From the NCBI RefSeq assembly GCF_002251795.1, contig NZ_NOXU01000032.1, positions 310,001-374,000 on the forward strand: a stretch of 64,000 nucleotides of DNA, given 5' to 3'. The translations under genes and the position numbers were made by a program. Positions 35,161 through 44,333 of the stretch are shown here, in pieces (position 1 is the stretch's first letter; every line of letters begins with the position of its first letter). A model generated the notes under the pieces. It had not been told where the DNA came from. It worked only from the letters and a program-made list of their open reading frames with translations, and did no database searches. The DNA comes from Niveispirillum lacus (lineage in GTDB: Bacteria > Pseudomonadota > Alphaproteobacteria > Azospirillales > Azospirillaceae).

Positions 35161-36797
35161 CCATCCATGAATTTGCCATTCCTTTCCTCTGTTTTGCAGG
35201 CGGTCCGCTTTCGCTTCTGGAGCAGGCGACGACCGATGCCAACATGCGCAACCCCGATACGGCAACCGCGGTGCGCTTGCTGCAATGCTATCTGGAACAG
35301 GTCCAACAACAGATACCCGCAAGCATAGGGTTCGGGTTTTACCCCGAATGGCGGGCGGCCCTTACCGGCACCCAAAAGGACGACGTCCCCGCAGCCTTTG
35401 CAGCAGACAGACCCGGCTTAAACGCAGCCGTGCAGATGATCCGTCAGCCGGACGGCGCTGAATGGATCGCCGTGCTGGATCAAGGGGCCTTGCTCTATCC
35501 CGGCGCCTTGTCCCGGATCATAGATGTGATGCAGACCGTGGATGCCGACATCATCTATGGCGACGCTGATCTGCCGGTCGATGGTGGCCTGATGCCCTGG
35601 TTCCGCCCCGACTGGAACTATGATCTGTGTTTGTCACAGGACTACACCCGGGGATTGACCCTGTTCAGGGCAGCTTTGCTGCGGGAGATAGGGTCTTGCT
35701 CCTCAGCGACCCTGCTGCGCCTGCGCGCGTTGTTAAGGCAGGGGCCGAACGGGCGCATCCATCATGTGCCGGAGGTATTGTCCCAGCTCACCCGTTCACC
35801 GGGACCTGAGCTGGCCCTACATGCCCGTCAGGCGGTCTTGGAACATTTGCATAGTCGGGGGGCAGATCAAGCCATTGTAACGACTATCGACGAGCATGAA
35901 GGGCTGCGGCGCGTGGAATGGCCATCCCCCAAGGAGCCCCCCTTCTTCAGCCTGATTATCCCAACCCGCGACCGGTTGTCGCTGGTTAAGGCGGCGGTCG
36001 ACAGTATCGAGGCTAAGACGGTCGATGCACGGTACGAAATCATTATCATCGACAATCAAAGCCAGCAGGAAGAGACCTTGGATTGGCTGAACGAAGGACA
36101 GCGGCGCGGACGCTTTCGGGTCATTCCTTATGACGCCCCCTTCAATTTTGCCGACATGAACAATCGCGCAGCGGAACAGGCCCGGGGAACGATTCTGGGT
36201 TTCATTAACAATGATGTGGAATTGATCAGTGGCAATTGGCTGACCGTTGCCGCCAGCCACTTGGAACGCCCGGAAGTTGGTGCCGTCGGTGCGCGGCTGC
36301 GCTTTTCAAATGGCATGATCCAGCATGCCGGTGTTGTGGTCGGCACAGGGGGTCTGGCCGAGAATGCTTTTCAGACCGTACATGTCGATGATACCGGCTA
36401 TTTCCACCGGACAAGGGTTACCGGCAATTACAGTGCCGTCACCGCCGCCTGCCTGTTCTGCAGGCGGTCTGATTTTACAATCCTGGGGGGGTTCGACGCC
36501 GACAACCTGCCTGTCGCTTTCAATGATGTCGATTTCTGCCTGCGCTTGCGAGAGACGGGAGCGCTGATCGTCTGGACACCCGACATCGAACTCTACCATC
36601 ATGAGAGCGTCAGCCGCGGCCGGGACAACACGCCGGAGAGGGTGGCGCGAGCCATGAAAGAGGAAAATTTTATGCGGCGGCGTTGGAAAAATCTCTCCAT
36701 GTCTGACCCCCATTATAATCCCAATCTGAATCTTGATGGGGTGCCCTTCACCGGATTGGCACTGCCTCCACGCCACCCCTGGAGGATTGGTCGGTGA
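34566..36797 (+). CDS. GT2 glycosyltransferase with two N-terminal GWA-type modules
   Basis: 743 residues from ATG 34566 (GTG 34560 possible). Two copies of an about 85-residue module open the protein (see 34566-35160). A degenerate GT2-like segment follows (about 230-435, with DADIIYGDADLPVDGG and WFRPDWNYDLCLSQDY), then a complete GT-A family 2 domain (about 455-690) with SLIIPTRDRLSLVKAAVDS, IIIDNQSQQEE, LGFINNDVELI and FNDVDFCLRLR. This tandem arrangement is common in O-antigen and rhamnose glycosyltransferases. The next gene overlaps its stop by four bases (GTGA), so the two proteins are made together. Confidence 0.88.
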   Translation: MRIVGYVEGYAENTLVGWAYSPDRQGERLVLLVECDGVPVAAGLANLDRQDVAAAGHGDGQCGFRIRVHLPPGQELVVREASTGTLAFSHANKAEQDDGTDGGDRPALRSDIVQGNVDNVLGTVIRGWCWQPSHPDRHVKVQAMVDGRIVAEAMANEIRGDLVNAGIGAGDHAFNLRMPYWCLDGRQRDVMVHAEGHGAIHEFAIPFLCFAGGPLSLLEQATTDANMRNPDTATAVRLLQCYLEQVQQQIPASIGFGFYPEWRAALTGTQKDDVPAAFAADRPGLNAAVQMIRQPDGAEWIAVLDQGALLYPGALSRIIDVMQTVDADIIYGDADLPVDGGLMPWFRPDWNYDLCLSQDYTRGLTLFRAALLREIGSCSSATLLRLRALLRQGPNGRIHHVPEVLSQLTRSPGPELALHARQAVLEHLHSRGADQAIVTTIDEHEGLRRVEWPSPKEPPFFSLIIPTRDRLSLVKAAVDSIEAKTVDARYEIIIIDNQSQQEETLDWLNEGQRRGRFRVIPYDAPFNFADMNNRAAEQARGTILGFINNDVELISGNWLTVAASHLERPEVGAVGARLRFSNGMIQHAGVVVGTGGLAENAFQTVHVDDTGYFHRTRVTGNYSAVTAACLFCRRSDFTILGGFDADNLPVAFNDVDFCLRLRETGALIVWTPDIELYHHESVSRGRDNTPERVARAMKEENFMRRRWKNLSMSDPHYNPNLNLDGVPFTGLALPPRHPWRIGR

Positions 36798-37966
36798 TCC
36801 AAGGCAATTTTGACTGTATCGCCGGGCGCGATGTCTGCGGTTGGGCGTGGTCTCCGGGTAAACCCTTGGAGGCCCAGCCGGTTACCGTCCTTCTGGACGG
36901 CATGGTCGTGTGCCAGGGTCTGGCCAACCACCATCGCCCCGACCTTCATGCCGCCGGGATCGGTCTGGGCAACCACGCTTTCTATCTGCCGCTTCCTGAA
37001 GCCTTGACCGATGGCCGCACCGGCACCTTGACCGTGATCGCAGGCAATCCTGGCCAGGCGTTGGGCGGGACGCCGGTGCGGATCACGCTGCCGAACAATC
37101 GTTTCAAACCCGTGGCTCCGCCACAGGTACCACCTCCGCTGACATTATCCATTTGCGCCATCGTCAAGGATGAAGGCCCCTATCTGCTCGAATGGATCGC
37201 CCATCATCGGATGGTCGGTGTTGAACATTTTGTAATCTTCGATAATGCCAGTACGGACAATACAACCAGCCTGCTGTCGGCTTTGGCGCGCGCCGGTATT
37301 GTGGATCACGTCCCCTGGCCCGATATTCCCCATGTCGCCGCCCAGCGGCCTGCCTATGTCGCCGGATTGGCCCGGCTTTCGGATCGCTGCCGCTGGGTCG
37401 CTTTTATCGATACCGACGAATTCCTCAATCCGATCGACGGCCGCGACGTGCCGGCCATCCTGGCCGATTACGATCTTGCGGCGGGTCTTGTCATCCCCTG
37501 GCGGATCTTTGGATCAAATGGCCTGCTGGAGCAACAAGACGATCTGGTCATCCGTCGCTTCACCCGTCGTGCGGCTGCGGACCATCCCTTGAACAGATCC
37601 GTCAAAACGATTGTCCAGGCACGGCTGGTGGCAAGGCCTGATATTCATACGCCAAGCATTACCGACGGATCGCTGATCGACGAATTTGGGCGCGTGGCAG
37701 GCACGCAAGGCCACCCCTCCCACCACGCGGTTCCCGACGCCCGGAAACTAGTGATCAACCATTACTTCACAAAATCCAAGGCAGAGTGGGCACGCAAACG
37801 CAGCCGGGGGCAGGCAACAGAAACCGTCGATAGCAGCGCGCGTCTGCGACCGGACGAGCATTTCGCGACACACGACATCAATGATGTCGAAGATCTGAGC
37901 CTTGCCAACCGCGACCAACTGGTGCGGGAGGAGATGGAACGGCTGAAGCACCTCATTTCACTGTAA
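36794..37966 (+). CDS. GWA module plus GT2/GT92-like glycosyltransferase
   Basis: 390 residues from GTG 36794, overlapping the preceding stop by four bases. Residues 1-90 are another copy of the GWA-type module (CGWAWSPG, LANHHRPDLHAAGIGLG). The catalytic part (about 115-380) resembles the GT2_4/GT92 group: LSICAIVKDEGPYLLEWIAHH, VIFDNASTDNT, VAFIDTDEFL as the DXD site, and a late KLVINHYFTKSKAEWARK. These are inverting transferases, often on galactose or rhamnose chains; the donor is not predictable. A strong hairpin follows the gene. Confidence 0.85.
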   Translation: MIQGNFDCIAGRDVCGWAWSPGKPLEAQPVTVLLDGMVVCQGLANHHRPDLHAAGIGLGNHAFYLPLPEALTDGRTGTLTVIAGNPGQALGGTPVRITLPNNRFKPVAPPQVPPPLTLSICAIVKDEGPYLLEWIAHHRMVGVEHFVIFDNASTDNTTSLLSALARAGIVDHVPWPDIPHVAAQRPAYVAGLARLSDRCRWVAFIDTDEFLNPIDGRDVPAILADYDLAAGLVIPWRIFGSNGLLEQQDDLVIRRFTRRAAADHPLNRSVKTIVQARLVARPDIHTPSITDGSLIDEFGRVAGTQGHPSHHAVPDARKLVINHYFTKSKAEWARKRSRGQATETVDSSARLRPDEHFATHDINDVEDLSLANRDQLVREEMERLKHLISL

Positions 37967-38048
37967 AGCTGGCTGGCAACAGCCACTGCCAAGCGGCTTC
38001 CCAGTGACAACGCCCCACTGAGGATCGGCATTATAGGGCCTCAATTCT

Positions 38049-38094
38049 GGCTGGAACCGGATCAGGCTGTGACAGACCCTGATCCGATCCAGCC
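38049..38094. terminator. Long imperfect hairpin between convergent glycosyltransferase genes
   Basis: GGCTGGA (38049-38055) pairs with TCCAGCC (38088-38094), and CGGATCAGG (38058-38066) pairs with CCTGATCCG (38078-38086), with a small internal bulge and an 11-base loop. It lies between the stop at 37966 (+) and the stop at 38112 (-). No T tract, but the position fits a bidirectional terminator. Confidence 0.65.
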
Positions 38095-38111
38095 GTCAGC
38101 GGCAGCAAGGA

Positions 38112-40040
38112 TCATCGCCGCAGGCCAAGACTGTCGGCATAAATTCTGCCCACAATGTCGGCAGCATAAGTCTGTTGAATCAGTGCCTGCCCTGCCAGTG
38201 CCAGCCGGCTACGGTTGCCATGTTCCAACAATACATGTCGCATCCACCACGTTGCATGGGCGATGTCCGGTTCTGCCCATATCATGCCCTCTGCGTAAGG
38301 ATATTCGCCCGCCTCAACTGGTCGGCAGTCATGGTCGACCAGCGCAGCAGTACCCGGCAAGGTGAAATCCATATTGCCGGAATATCCGGTAACAATGACT
38401 GGTTTGCCAAGCAGCATGGCTTCGGCGATGCAGCGACCAAAGCCCTCGGCCCGGTGCAGCGACACAAAACAGTCGGCCGCCAACAGGAGACCCAGCATGT
38501 CGGACCGCGACAAAGTCCCGTCGATCAGCCGGATTCGCGGGTCTTGGCGGCAGGCCTGCTCCAATTGCCGATAGGCTTCCTCACCCGCCGCGGCCGCGCG
38601 CATCCCCTTGACAACCATGGCCACCGGTTCATCGCCCGCAGGAAAAGCTCCTCGGAACGCCGCAACGGCCGCCTGAGGGTTCTTTCTGGACATGCCAGAA
38701 AGCCCGTCAAAGGCGCATGCGAACATGAAAACCCCTTCCCGTATGCCCAACCGGGACCGGATATCACCGGCAGCGCCAGCGACAGTGACGGTCATGGGCA
38801 TGTGGCGAACCTTCCGCCCAACAACAGATCGGAACGCGCCATAGGTAAAGCGACTGGAGGCCCAAACCTCGTCCACCAGATCAAAGCAATGACGCCACCC
38901 GTCCGGCCATTGGGGCAGTTCCCAAGGCCAGAAGCCGATGGTGCGCCGGCCCTGGAAGATCCGGTCACCCCGGTCAGCCTGAAGCCGGGCCGTCTCCATG
39001 GCGGTCATGCACAAAAGGCTGGTGTCGAAGGGCAACCGATCACCGATCTGTTGTTCAAGCAGCCGGTCGCCTTGGCCAATAGCGGAACCGGGCGGAATGT
39101 CGACAACGGCGAAGGGAATGCCCGCCGCCGTCAGCGCACGCGCCGCTTCCCGTACATCTTCGCCAACACCAAATTCACTCCGGGCATGGCCGATAAGGTT
39201 CACCCCATCAGAACGCAGCGGCATCGGCCGCGGAGCCTGAACGGCCGGCGCTTCGATCGCGGCTTCAACGGGGTGCCCTGCCACGCGGTACAGCATCTCG
39301 ATGATGGGATAACGCTTCAGCCCTTCTCCTTGGAGCCAGGCTTGCACGGCACCGGGTGCTGGTTCCTGGGCCCATCCAGTCTCGTGTTCATACAGGAAAC
39401 GGGGCGCCTGCGCCGCCAGATGCCGTGCGGTGTCCAGGTCAAGAACGTCGATCAGACCGGTTTCGACCAAACCGTGAACCAGATACCAGCGGATGAATTC
39501 GCTGGCACCGGCTGGCTGAGTTATGTCGATCGCCGCTTTGAGGTCCGCCCGCGCCAGCCAGACGACCTCCATCAGCTTTGACAGGGCGATGGCCCCGCCC
39601 TGCCGCCCGTCAGCCGGTTGGTGCAGCAGCGCCAAATCTTCCTGGCCAACAAACTCCAACAAGCCTAGTTCACGCAGGCCGCAACCATAGAACCACACCA
39701 GCAGTGCCGCTGCCCCCTCCGGCCGGTTCACATCGAATATTCCGGAAAGGTCTGACCGCGACCGCCAGATCAACAACGCCAGTGGCGGTACCGACAGCGA
39801 TCCGGCAGTGAGGGGCGGGGTAGGATGGGCGGACAACTCCCTGTACAGTTCCCGGATGATCTCCGGCTCAGCAAGGGGCGGGTATTCCTTGGAGCCCTGG
39901 GTCAGCATCCAAAGGTCGAAACGGGAACGATCATTAGCGCAAACACTGCGGACATCCGGCCGCAACATCCACAATGTCTGTCGCGTTTGCGCCAGCCGCT
40001 GTTTGGTCTGGTGGTCGGTGTCAGCCGGATTGGAAGTCAT
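38112..40040 (-). CDS. GT4-type glycosyltransferase with repeated helical N-terminus
   Basis: 642 residues. The first about 270 residues are helical and contain a repeated motif: IWRSRSDLSGIFDVNRPEG at about 91 and VWLARADLKAAIDITQPAG at about 160, each followed by W(F/Y) ... HGL/CGL ... E-x-GL. The GT-B domain starts at about 276 (VNLIGHARSEFGVGEDVRE) and has FWPWELPQWP, FDGLSGMSRKNPQAAVAAF and HRAEGFGRCIAEAMLLGKPV, the EX7E region. It overlaps the hddC-gmhB fusion upstream by four bases (ATGA), so the transferase and the heptose enzyme are coupled. This makes it a good candidate heptosyltransferase, by context only. Confidence 0.87.
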   Translation of the reverse strand: MTSNPADTDHQTKQRLAQTRQTLWMLRPDVRSVCANDRSRFDLWMLTQGSKEYPPLAEPEIIRELYRELSAHPTPPLTAGSLSVPPLALLIWRSRSDLSGIFDVNRPEGAAALLVWFYGCGLRELGLLEFVGQEDLALLHQPADGRQGGAIALSKLMEVVWLARADLKAAIDITQPAGASEFIRWYLVHGLVETGLIDVLDLDTARHLAAQAPRFLYEHETGWAQEPAPGAVQAWLQGEGLKRYPIIEMLYRVAGHPVEAAIEAPAVQAPRPMPLRSDGVNLIGHARSEFGVGEDVREAARALTAAGIPFAVVDIPPGSAIGQGDRLLEQQIGDRLPFDTSLLCMTAMETARLQADRGDRIFQGRRTIGFWPWELPQWPDGWRHCFDLVDEVWASSRFTYGAFRSVVGRKVRHMPMTVTVAGAAGDIRSRLGIREGVFMFACAFDGLSGMSRKNPQAAVAAFRGAFPAGDEPVAMVVKGMRAAAAGEEAYRQLEQACRQDPRIRLIDGTLSRSDMLGLLLAADCFVSLHRAEGFGRCIAEAMLLGKPVIVTGYSGNMDFTLPGTAALVDHDCRPVEAGEYPYAEGMIWAEPDIAHATWWMRHVLLEHGNRSRLALAGQALIQQTYAADIVGRIYADSLGLRR

Positions 40041-41296
40041 ACCGCAATTTCCGATTTAAGTTTATGCTTGGCAACCAGGGCGCGCACCTGATCTTGAAGA
40101 TTATTGGCCTCGATGATGTATCCGGGGATACCGGCCGCCAAAGCAGCCTGCACATCACCGTCACGATCACCGATCAGGAAGCTACCTTCCCGCACCACGG
40201 GCCAGCTTTCCAGCAGATCCAGAATCATCCCAGGCGCCGGTTTGCGCCAGTGATGGACCTGACGATATGCGTCGATCGACCCTTCAGGGCTATAGGGACA
40301 ATAGCGCCAATCGTCGATATGGGCGCCGTCACGGCCCAGTTCACCCTGCATCCAGGCATGCAGCGCATGGACTGTGGCCTCATCATAGAAGCCACGGGCC
40401 ACACCAGCCTGGTTGGTGACCACAAACACAAAATAGCCCTGCTCGTTCAAATAGCGCACAGCCTGACGCGCGCCCGGCAGCCATTCAATCTGATCCGGGC
40501 GGTGGGCGTAACCGATATCGGTATTGAGCACCCCATCACGGTCCAGAAAAACCGCGGGTCGACGCCACCAAGCCGGTATCTCCGTCTGTGCCCGCTGGAA
40601 ATCGTCTGGCACGCCGATATCAATAAAATAGCCCTCGCACAGCTCGCCCCCCAACCGGCCGGTTCGGGCAAGGACCGGCAGGATCTCCTGCTCCAGCGAA
40701 CAGGGCAGCGCTCCGATCATGTCGAGAACACCGATATCCAGCCAGTAAATGCCACCATTGATCACAGCGGGGCCAGGCCGGCCCGACTTCTCGGCAAAGT
40801 GGGTGATGCGGCCATCGGTATGCTCGACCGTTCCATAGCGGCTACCATCCGCTACGGCGCGGAGTGCAACCCTCCCCATATCTGCCTCACGCCAGTCCGC
40901 ATCAGCGCGCAGCGACAGATAATTCATGTCCAGAAGCGAATCACCGTTCAGCAGCAGGAAGCGTCGGTCGAGGAGGGAACGGGCATACAACAGGGCACCG
41001 CCGGTACCAGCCGGTTCCGGCTCGATCACACAGGTGATTTCCACACCCAGTTCAGGTGCCTTGTCGATCACGCTCTGCATCTGATCGCCCAAATAGCCTG
41101 CCAGCAGGATGATGCGGCGGAACCCGTGCCGGGCCAGATTGGCAATGAGATGCTCCAGGAAGGGCACGTCCCCGACCGGCAGCAACGGTTTCGGGGTATT
41201 ATCTGTCAGCCGGCCAAGGCGGGTGCCGCGTCCCCCGACCAGGATAACCGCCTGCGGTCCCGACACAATCTGCGCTTGGACCTGGGCTTTGGACAT
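40037..41296 (-). CDS. hddC-gmhB: Fused HddC (heptose-1-P guanylyltransferase) and GmhB (heptose bisphosphatase)
   Basis: 419 residues from ATG 41296 (AGGGG just upstream); the frame is open to 41401. The N-terminal half (about 15-235) is a sugar-1-phosphate nucleotidyltransferase: AVILVGGRGTRLGRLTDNTP, KPLLPVGDVPFL, LLNGDSLLDMNY, GYFIDIGVPDDF. The C-terminal half (about 243-400) is a HAD phosphatase of the GmhB type: VFLDRDGVLNTDIGY, VVTNQAGVARGFY, CPYSPEG and LIGDRDGDVQAAL. GmhB removes the 7-phosphate of heptose-1,7-bisphosphate, and HddC then forms GDP-heptose, so the fusion joins consecutive steps. Partners hddA and gmhA are at 55.8 and 60.9 kb. HddC versus another nucleotidyltransferase is inferred from these partners. 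Confidence 0.87.
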   Translation of the reverse strand: MSKAQVQAQIVSGPQAVILVGGRGTRLGRLTDNTPKPLLPVGDVPFLEHLIANLARHGFRRIILLAGYLGDQMQSVIDKAPELGVEITCVIEPEPAGTGGALLYARSLLDRRFLLLNGDSLLDMNYLSLRADADWREADMGRVALRAVADGSRYGTVEHTDGRITHFAEKSGRPGPAVINGGIYWLDIGVLDMIGALPCSLEQEILPVLARTGRLGGELCEGYFIDIGVPDDFQRAQTEIPAWWRRPAVFLDRDGVLNTDIGYAHRPDQIEWLPGARQAVRYLNEQGYFVFVVTNQAGVARGFYDEATVHALHAWMQGELGRDGAHIDDWRYCPYSPEGSIDAYRQVHHWRKPAPGMILDLLESWPVVREGSFLIGDRDGDVQAALAAGIPGYIIEANNLQDQVRALVAKHKLKSEIAV

Positions 41297-41475
41297 TTCC
41301 CCTGCAATCCTGGCAAACAACACGCACACTCCTCGTCGACCGTCCTGGACATACGAAACAGCGTTCAAGCTAGAAATCAACCTCACCAATTGATCTAGCA
41401 CGATGGGTTGTTCTTTTGCGACGACGCATGTACCTCTGTGGGCGCTATGCCTTATGGTCGGGACAGGAACTAAGA

Positions 41476-42417
41476 ATGATTCTCGTTACAGGAGCCAGCG
41501 GCTTCCTGGGTCGCCACACAATGGCTGTGCTGCGCGCCCGTTATGGGGCCGAGACGGTGGTCGGTGTTTCATCCGCCGATTCAGATTTGATGCAGTTCGA
41601 TCAGGCCCTGGCCCTTCTGGACCGGGTCAAGCCAGAGGTGGTTCTGCACTTCGCCGCTTATTCCGGTGGGATTGGTGCCAACCGTACCTACCCGGCGGAT
41701 TTTTATTTTCGGAATACCATCCTTACCGCCAACATGTTCGAGGCCTGTGCCCGCCGTGGGGTTGGAAAGCTGATTTATCCCATGGGGGGCTGCTCCTACC
41801 CCGCCAAGGCGACCAGCCCGATCAGCGAAGACCAGCTCTGGTGTGGCTATCCGCAACCGGAGAGCGCCCCCTACTCCACCGCGAAAATGATGGGCACGGT
41901 CGCCGCTCGATCCTATCGGTTCCAGCATGGGGTGAAGGCCACCGTCGTCATTCCTGGCAACATGTATGGCGAGTACGACAACTTCCATCCCTTGGACAGC
42001 CATGTCGTCCCGGCCATGGTCCGCCGCTATTACGAGGCACAGCTCAACGGCCTGGATGAAGTGGTGATGTGGGGCACCGGCACACCACAACGCGATTTTG
42101 TCTATGCCGCCGATGTCGCGGCGCTGATGCCCTTCTTCATCGACAATGATATTGGCGAAGGACCGGTCAATCTGTCGTCGGGGACCCGCACTCCAATTAA
42201 GGAACTGGCCGAGACCATTGCTAAGCTGGTGAAATTCGAGGGGCGCATCACCTGGGATACCGAGAAGCCGGACGGGCAGATGGTGAAGATCTTCGCGACC
42301 GACCGTATGGCACAGATGGGCCTCTCCTGCCCCACGCCGCTGGAAGCCGGCCTTCGCAATACCATCGACTGGTTCGCTGCGAACTATGCGACCCGTGGTG
42401 ATGGGCTGCGCCTATGA
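41476..42417 (+). CDS. SDR, GDP-L-fucose synthase-like epimerase/reductase
   Basis: 313 residues from ATG 41476. It is an extended short-chain dehydrogenase: NAD(P) loop GASGFLGRH, HFAAYSGGIGANRTYPADF, and active site YSTAKMMG after the conserved GGCSYPAKA. The GGIGAN and YPxNxx-type features put it near GDP-fucose synthases (WcaG/Fcl), which epimerise and reduce 4-keto GDP-sugars. No GDP-mannose 4,6-dehydratase is in the window, so a role on GDP-4-keto-heptose, as in Campylobacter Cj1428, is an inference. It is divergent from hddC-gmhB and overlaps the next gene by four bases. Confidence 0.83.
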   Translation: MILVTGASGFLGRHTMAVLRARYGAETVVGVSSADSDLMQFDQALALLDRVKPEVVLHFAAYSGGIGANRTYPADFYFRNTILTANMFEACARRGVGKLIYPMGGCSYPAKATSPISEDQLWCGYPQPESAPYSTAKMMGTVAARSYRFQHGVKATVVIPGNMYGEYDNFHPLDSHVVPAMVRRYYEAQLNGLDEVVMWGTGTPQRDFVYAADVAALMPFFIDNDIGEGPVNLSSGTRTPIKELAETIAKLVKFEGRITWDTEKPDGQMVKIFATDRMAQMGLSCPTPLEAGLRNTIDWFAANYATRGDGLRL

Positions 42418-43181
42418 TTTACGTTATTGGTGGCGACGGTTTTGTTGGTTCGGCCTATATTCGGCTGCTGGAACGACTGGGCTTGCCTCACACCAAGGTA
42501 ACCCGCGCAAATTTTGATGAATTGCGCGGGTCATCATGTGATGTGCTGATCAATGCCAACGGCAACAGCAAAAAATTCATGTCGGTGCGCGATCCGGTCT
42601 GGGACTTCGATGCGTCCGTGACCAGTGTTGTGCGCAGTCTGGAATTTTTCAAACCTGGGCGATACGTGTTCCTGTCATCAGGCGATGTCTACCCAGAAAC
42701 GGACACGCCCTGCAAAAGCCTGGAAAGCCAGACCATCGACCTTTCCCGGATCAGCCGCTACGGTTTGCATAAATATCTGGCGGAACAGGCCGTCCAGGGT
42801 GTTCATCGTGACTGGCTGATCATGCGTATGGGCGGATTTGTCGGCCAAGGGCTTCGCAAAAACGCCATCTATGACATGATGCAGGGTGACCCGGTCTGGC
42901 TGTCACCCGAAAGCACTTTGCAGTTCATCAATACCGACAGCGCCGCCGCGCTGGTCTGGTCATTGGTTCAGGCAGGTGTAACCAAGGAAATCATCAATCT
43001 TGGTGCTACCGGCATGGTTCGGTTGGCCGATGTGCATGCGCATCTGGGATCGACGTCCACGTTCAAACCAGATGCCCCGACCATTCGCTACGAACTGTCT
43101 CTGGAAAAGCTGGCGCAGTTGCATGGGCAGGTGCTGCCCGACAGCCAAAGCGAAGTCTTCCAGTTCCTTGATAAACAGTGA
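42414..43181 (+). CDS. Short NAD-dependent epimerase/dehydratase-family protein
   Basis: 255 residues, overlapping the preceding SDR by four bases (ATGA). It has an N-terminal nucleotide loop VIGGDGFVGSAY and a probable catalytic RYGLHKYLAE (YxxxK) with SSGDVYPE before it. It is shorter than typical extended SDRs (about 310) and lacks most of the C-terminal substrate domain. It resembles dTDP-4-dehydrorhamnose reductase-like or 4-keto reductase proteins. The substrate is unknown; its place between the GDP-fucose synthase-like gene and wecB suggests nucleotide-sugar reduction. Confidence 0.8.
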   Translation: MIYVIGGDGFVGSAYIRLLERLGLPHTKVTRANFDELRGSSCDVLINANGNSKKFMSVRDPVWDFDASVTSVVRSLEFFKPGRYVFLSSGDVYPETDTPCKSLESQTIDLSRISRYGLHKYLAEQAVQGVHRDWLIMRMGGFVGQGLRKNAIYDMMQGDPVWLSPESTLQFINTDSAAALVWSLVQAGVTKEIINLGATGMVRLADVHAHLGSTSTFKPDAPTIRYELSLEKLAQLHGQVLPDSQSEVFQFLDKQ

Positions 43182-43214
43182 GACTGGGGCACGCCTGGAA
43201 CGGGGTGATCGTCA

Positions 43215-44312
43215 ATGAAGGTAATGTGTGTTGTCGGGACCCGGCCCGAAGCCATCAAGATGGCACCCGTCATCCTGGCACTGCGGGAAAGCCCGTGGTG
43301 TGCGTTGACGGTTGTTGCCACCGCCCAGCATCGTCAGATGCTGGATCAGGTTTTTGGCCTGTTCGGCATAACGGCCGATATCGACCTGAACCTGATGCGG
43401 GACAACCAGACATTGGCGGACGTGACGGCGCGTGCGCTGACGGGGTTGGATCAGGTACTGGCCGAACTCAAGCCTGACGCCGTGGTCGCACAGGGCGACA
43501 CGACGACAGTGCTGGCGACAGCCATGGCCTGCTTCTATCGCCGCATCCCGTTCTGTCACGTGGAAGCCGGCCTGCGGACCCATAATCTGGAGCAGCCATT
43601 TCCGGAGGAATTCAACCGTATGGTCGCCAGCGTGGTCACGCGGCTGCATTTTGCACCCACGGAGGGCGCGCGTGACCATTTGCTGAATGAACATGTGCCG
43701 CCGGCCAACATCCATGTTACCGGCAATACCGTCATTGATGCATTGTTGTGGATGGCGGCGAAACAGCCGACCCTGCCGGTTCAGGTGACGCCTGGTCGGC
43801 GCCTTATCCTTCTGACCGTTCACCGGCGGGAGAATTTCGGCGAACCGTTGGCCAACATCTGTCGCGCGGCCCTGTCCCTGGTTCGCAACAACCCGGATGT
43901 TGAACTGCTTCTGCCTGTCCACCCCAACCCGCATGTGAAGGAAACCGTGGCGCGCATGTTCGGCGGGCAAGATCGCATTCACCTGACCGCGCCGCTGGAA
44001 TATGACCAGTTCGTCGCCGCCATGCAGCGCAGCTACCTGATCATGACTGACAGCGGCGGCGTGCAGGAAGAAGCGCCGTCACTGCGCAAGCCCGTGCTGG
44101 TGATGCGGGAGGCCACAGAACGGCCCGAGGCCATCACCGCGGGCGTTGCCCTGCTGGTTGGTACCCACGAAAACAATATCCGGGAACAGGCACAGCGTTT
44201 GTTGGACGATGACAGGCATTACGCCACCATGGCCTCGGGTGCATCCCCGTATGGCGATGGCGCCGCCACACAACGCATTATCGGATTGCTGCGCGGATTG
44301 GCGCCAGCGTAA
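43215..44312 (+). CDS. wecB: UDP-N-acetylglucosamine 2-epimerase (non-hydrolysing)
   Basis: 365 residues. It interconverts UDP-GlcNAc and UDP-ManNAc. Family motifs are present in order: VVGTRPEAIKMAPV at the N-terminus, AQGDTTT, CHVEAGLRTHN, PEEFNRM, VTGNTVIDAL, LTVHRRENFG, HPNP and TDSGGVQEEAP. It provides ManNAc for the glycan; no UDP-ManNAc dehydrogenase (wecC) is visible, so the sugar is probably used as ManNAc or modified elsewhere. It lies 33 bases after the short SDR gene and 21 bases before the next coding start, in one operon. Confidence 0.94.
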   Translation: MKVMCVVGTRPEAIKMAPVILALRESPWCALTVVATAQHRQMLDQVFGLFGITADIDLNLMRDNQTLADVTARALTGLDQVLAELKPDAVVAQGDTTTVLATAMACFYRRIPFCHVEAGLRTHNLEQPFPEEFNRMVASVVTRLHFAPTEGARDHLLNEHVPPANIHVTGNTVIDALLWMAAKQPTLPVQVTPGRRLILLTVHRRENFGEPLANICRAALSLVRNNPDVELLLPVHPNPHVKETVARMFGGQDRIHLTAPLEYDQFVAAMQRSYLIMTDSGGVQEEAPSLRKPVLVMREATERPEAITAGVALLVGTHENNIREQAQRLLDDDRHYATMASGASPYGDGAATQRIIGLLRGLAPA

Positions 44313-44333
44313 CAGGCCTTGAGAGAGTGGGGC

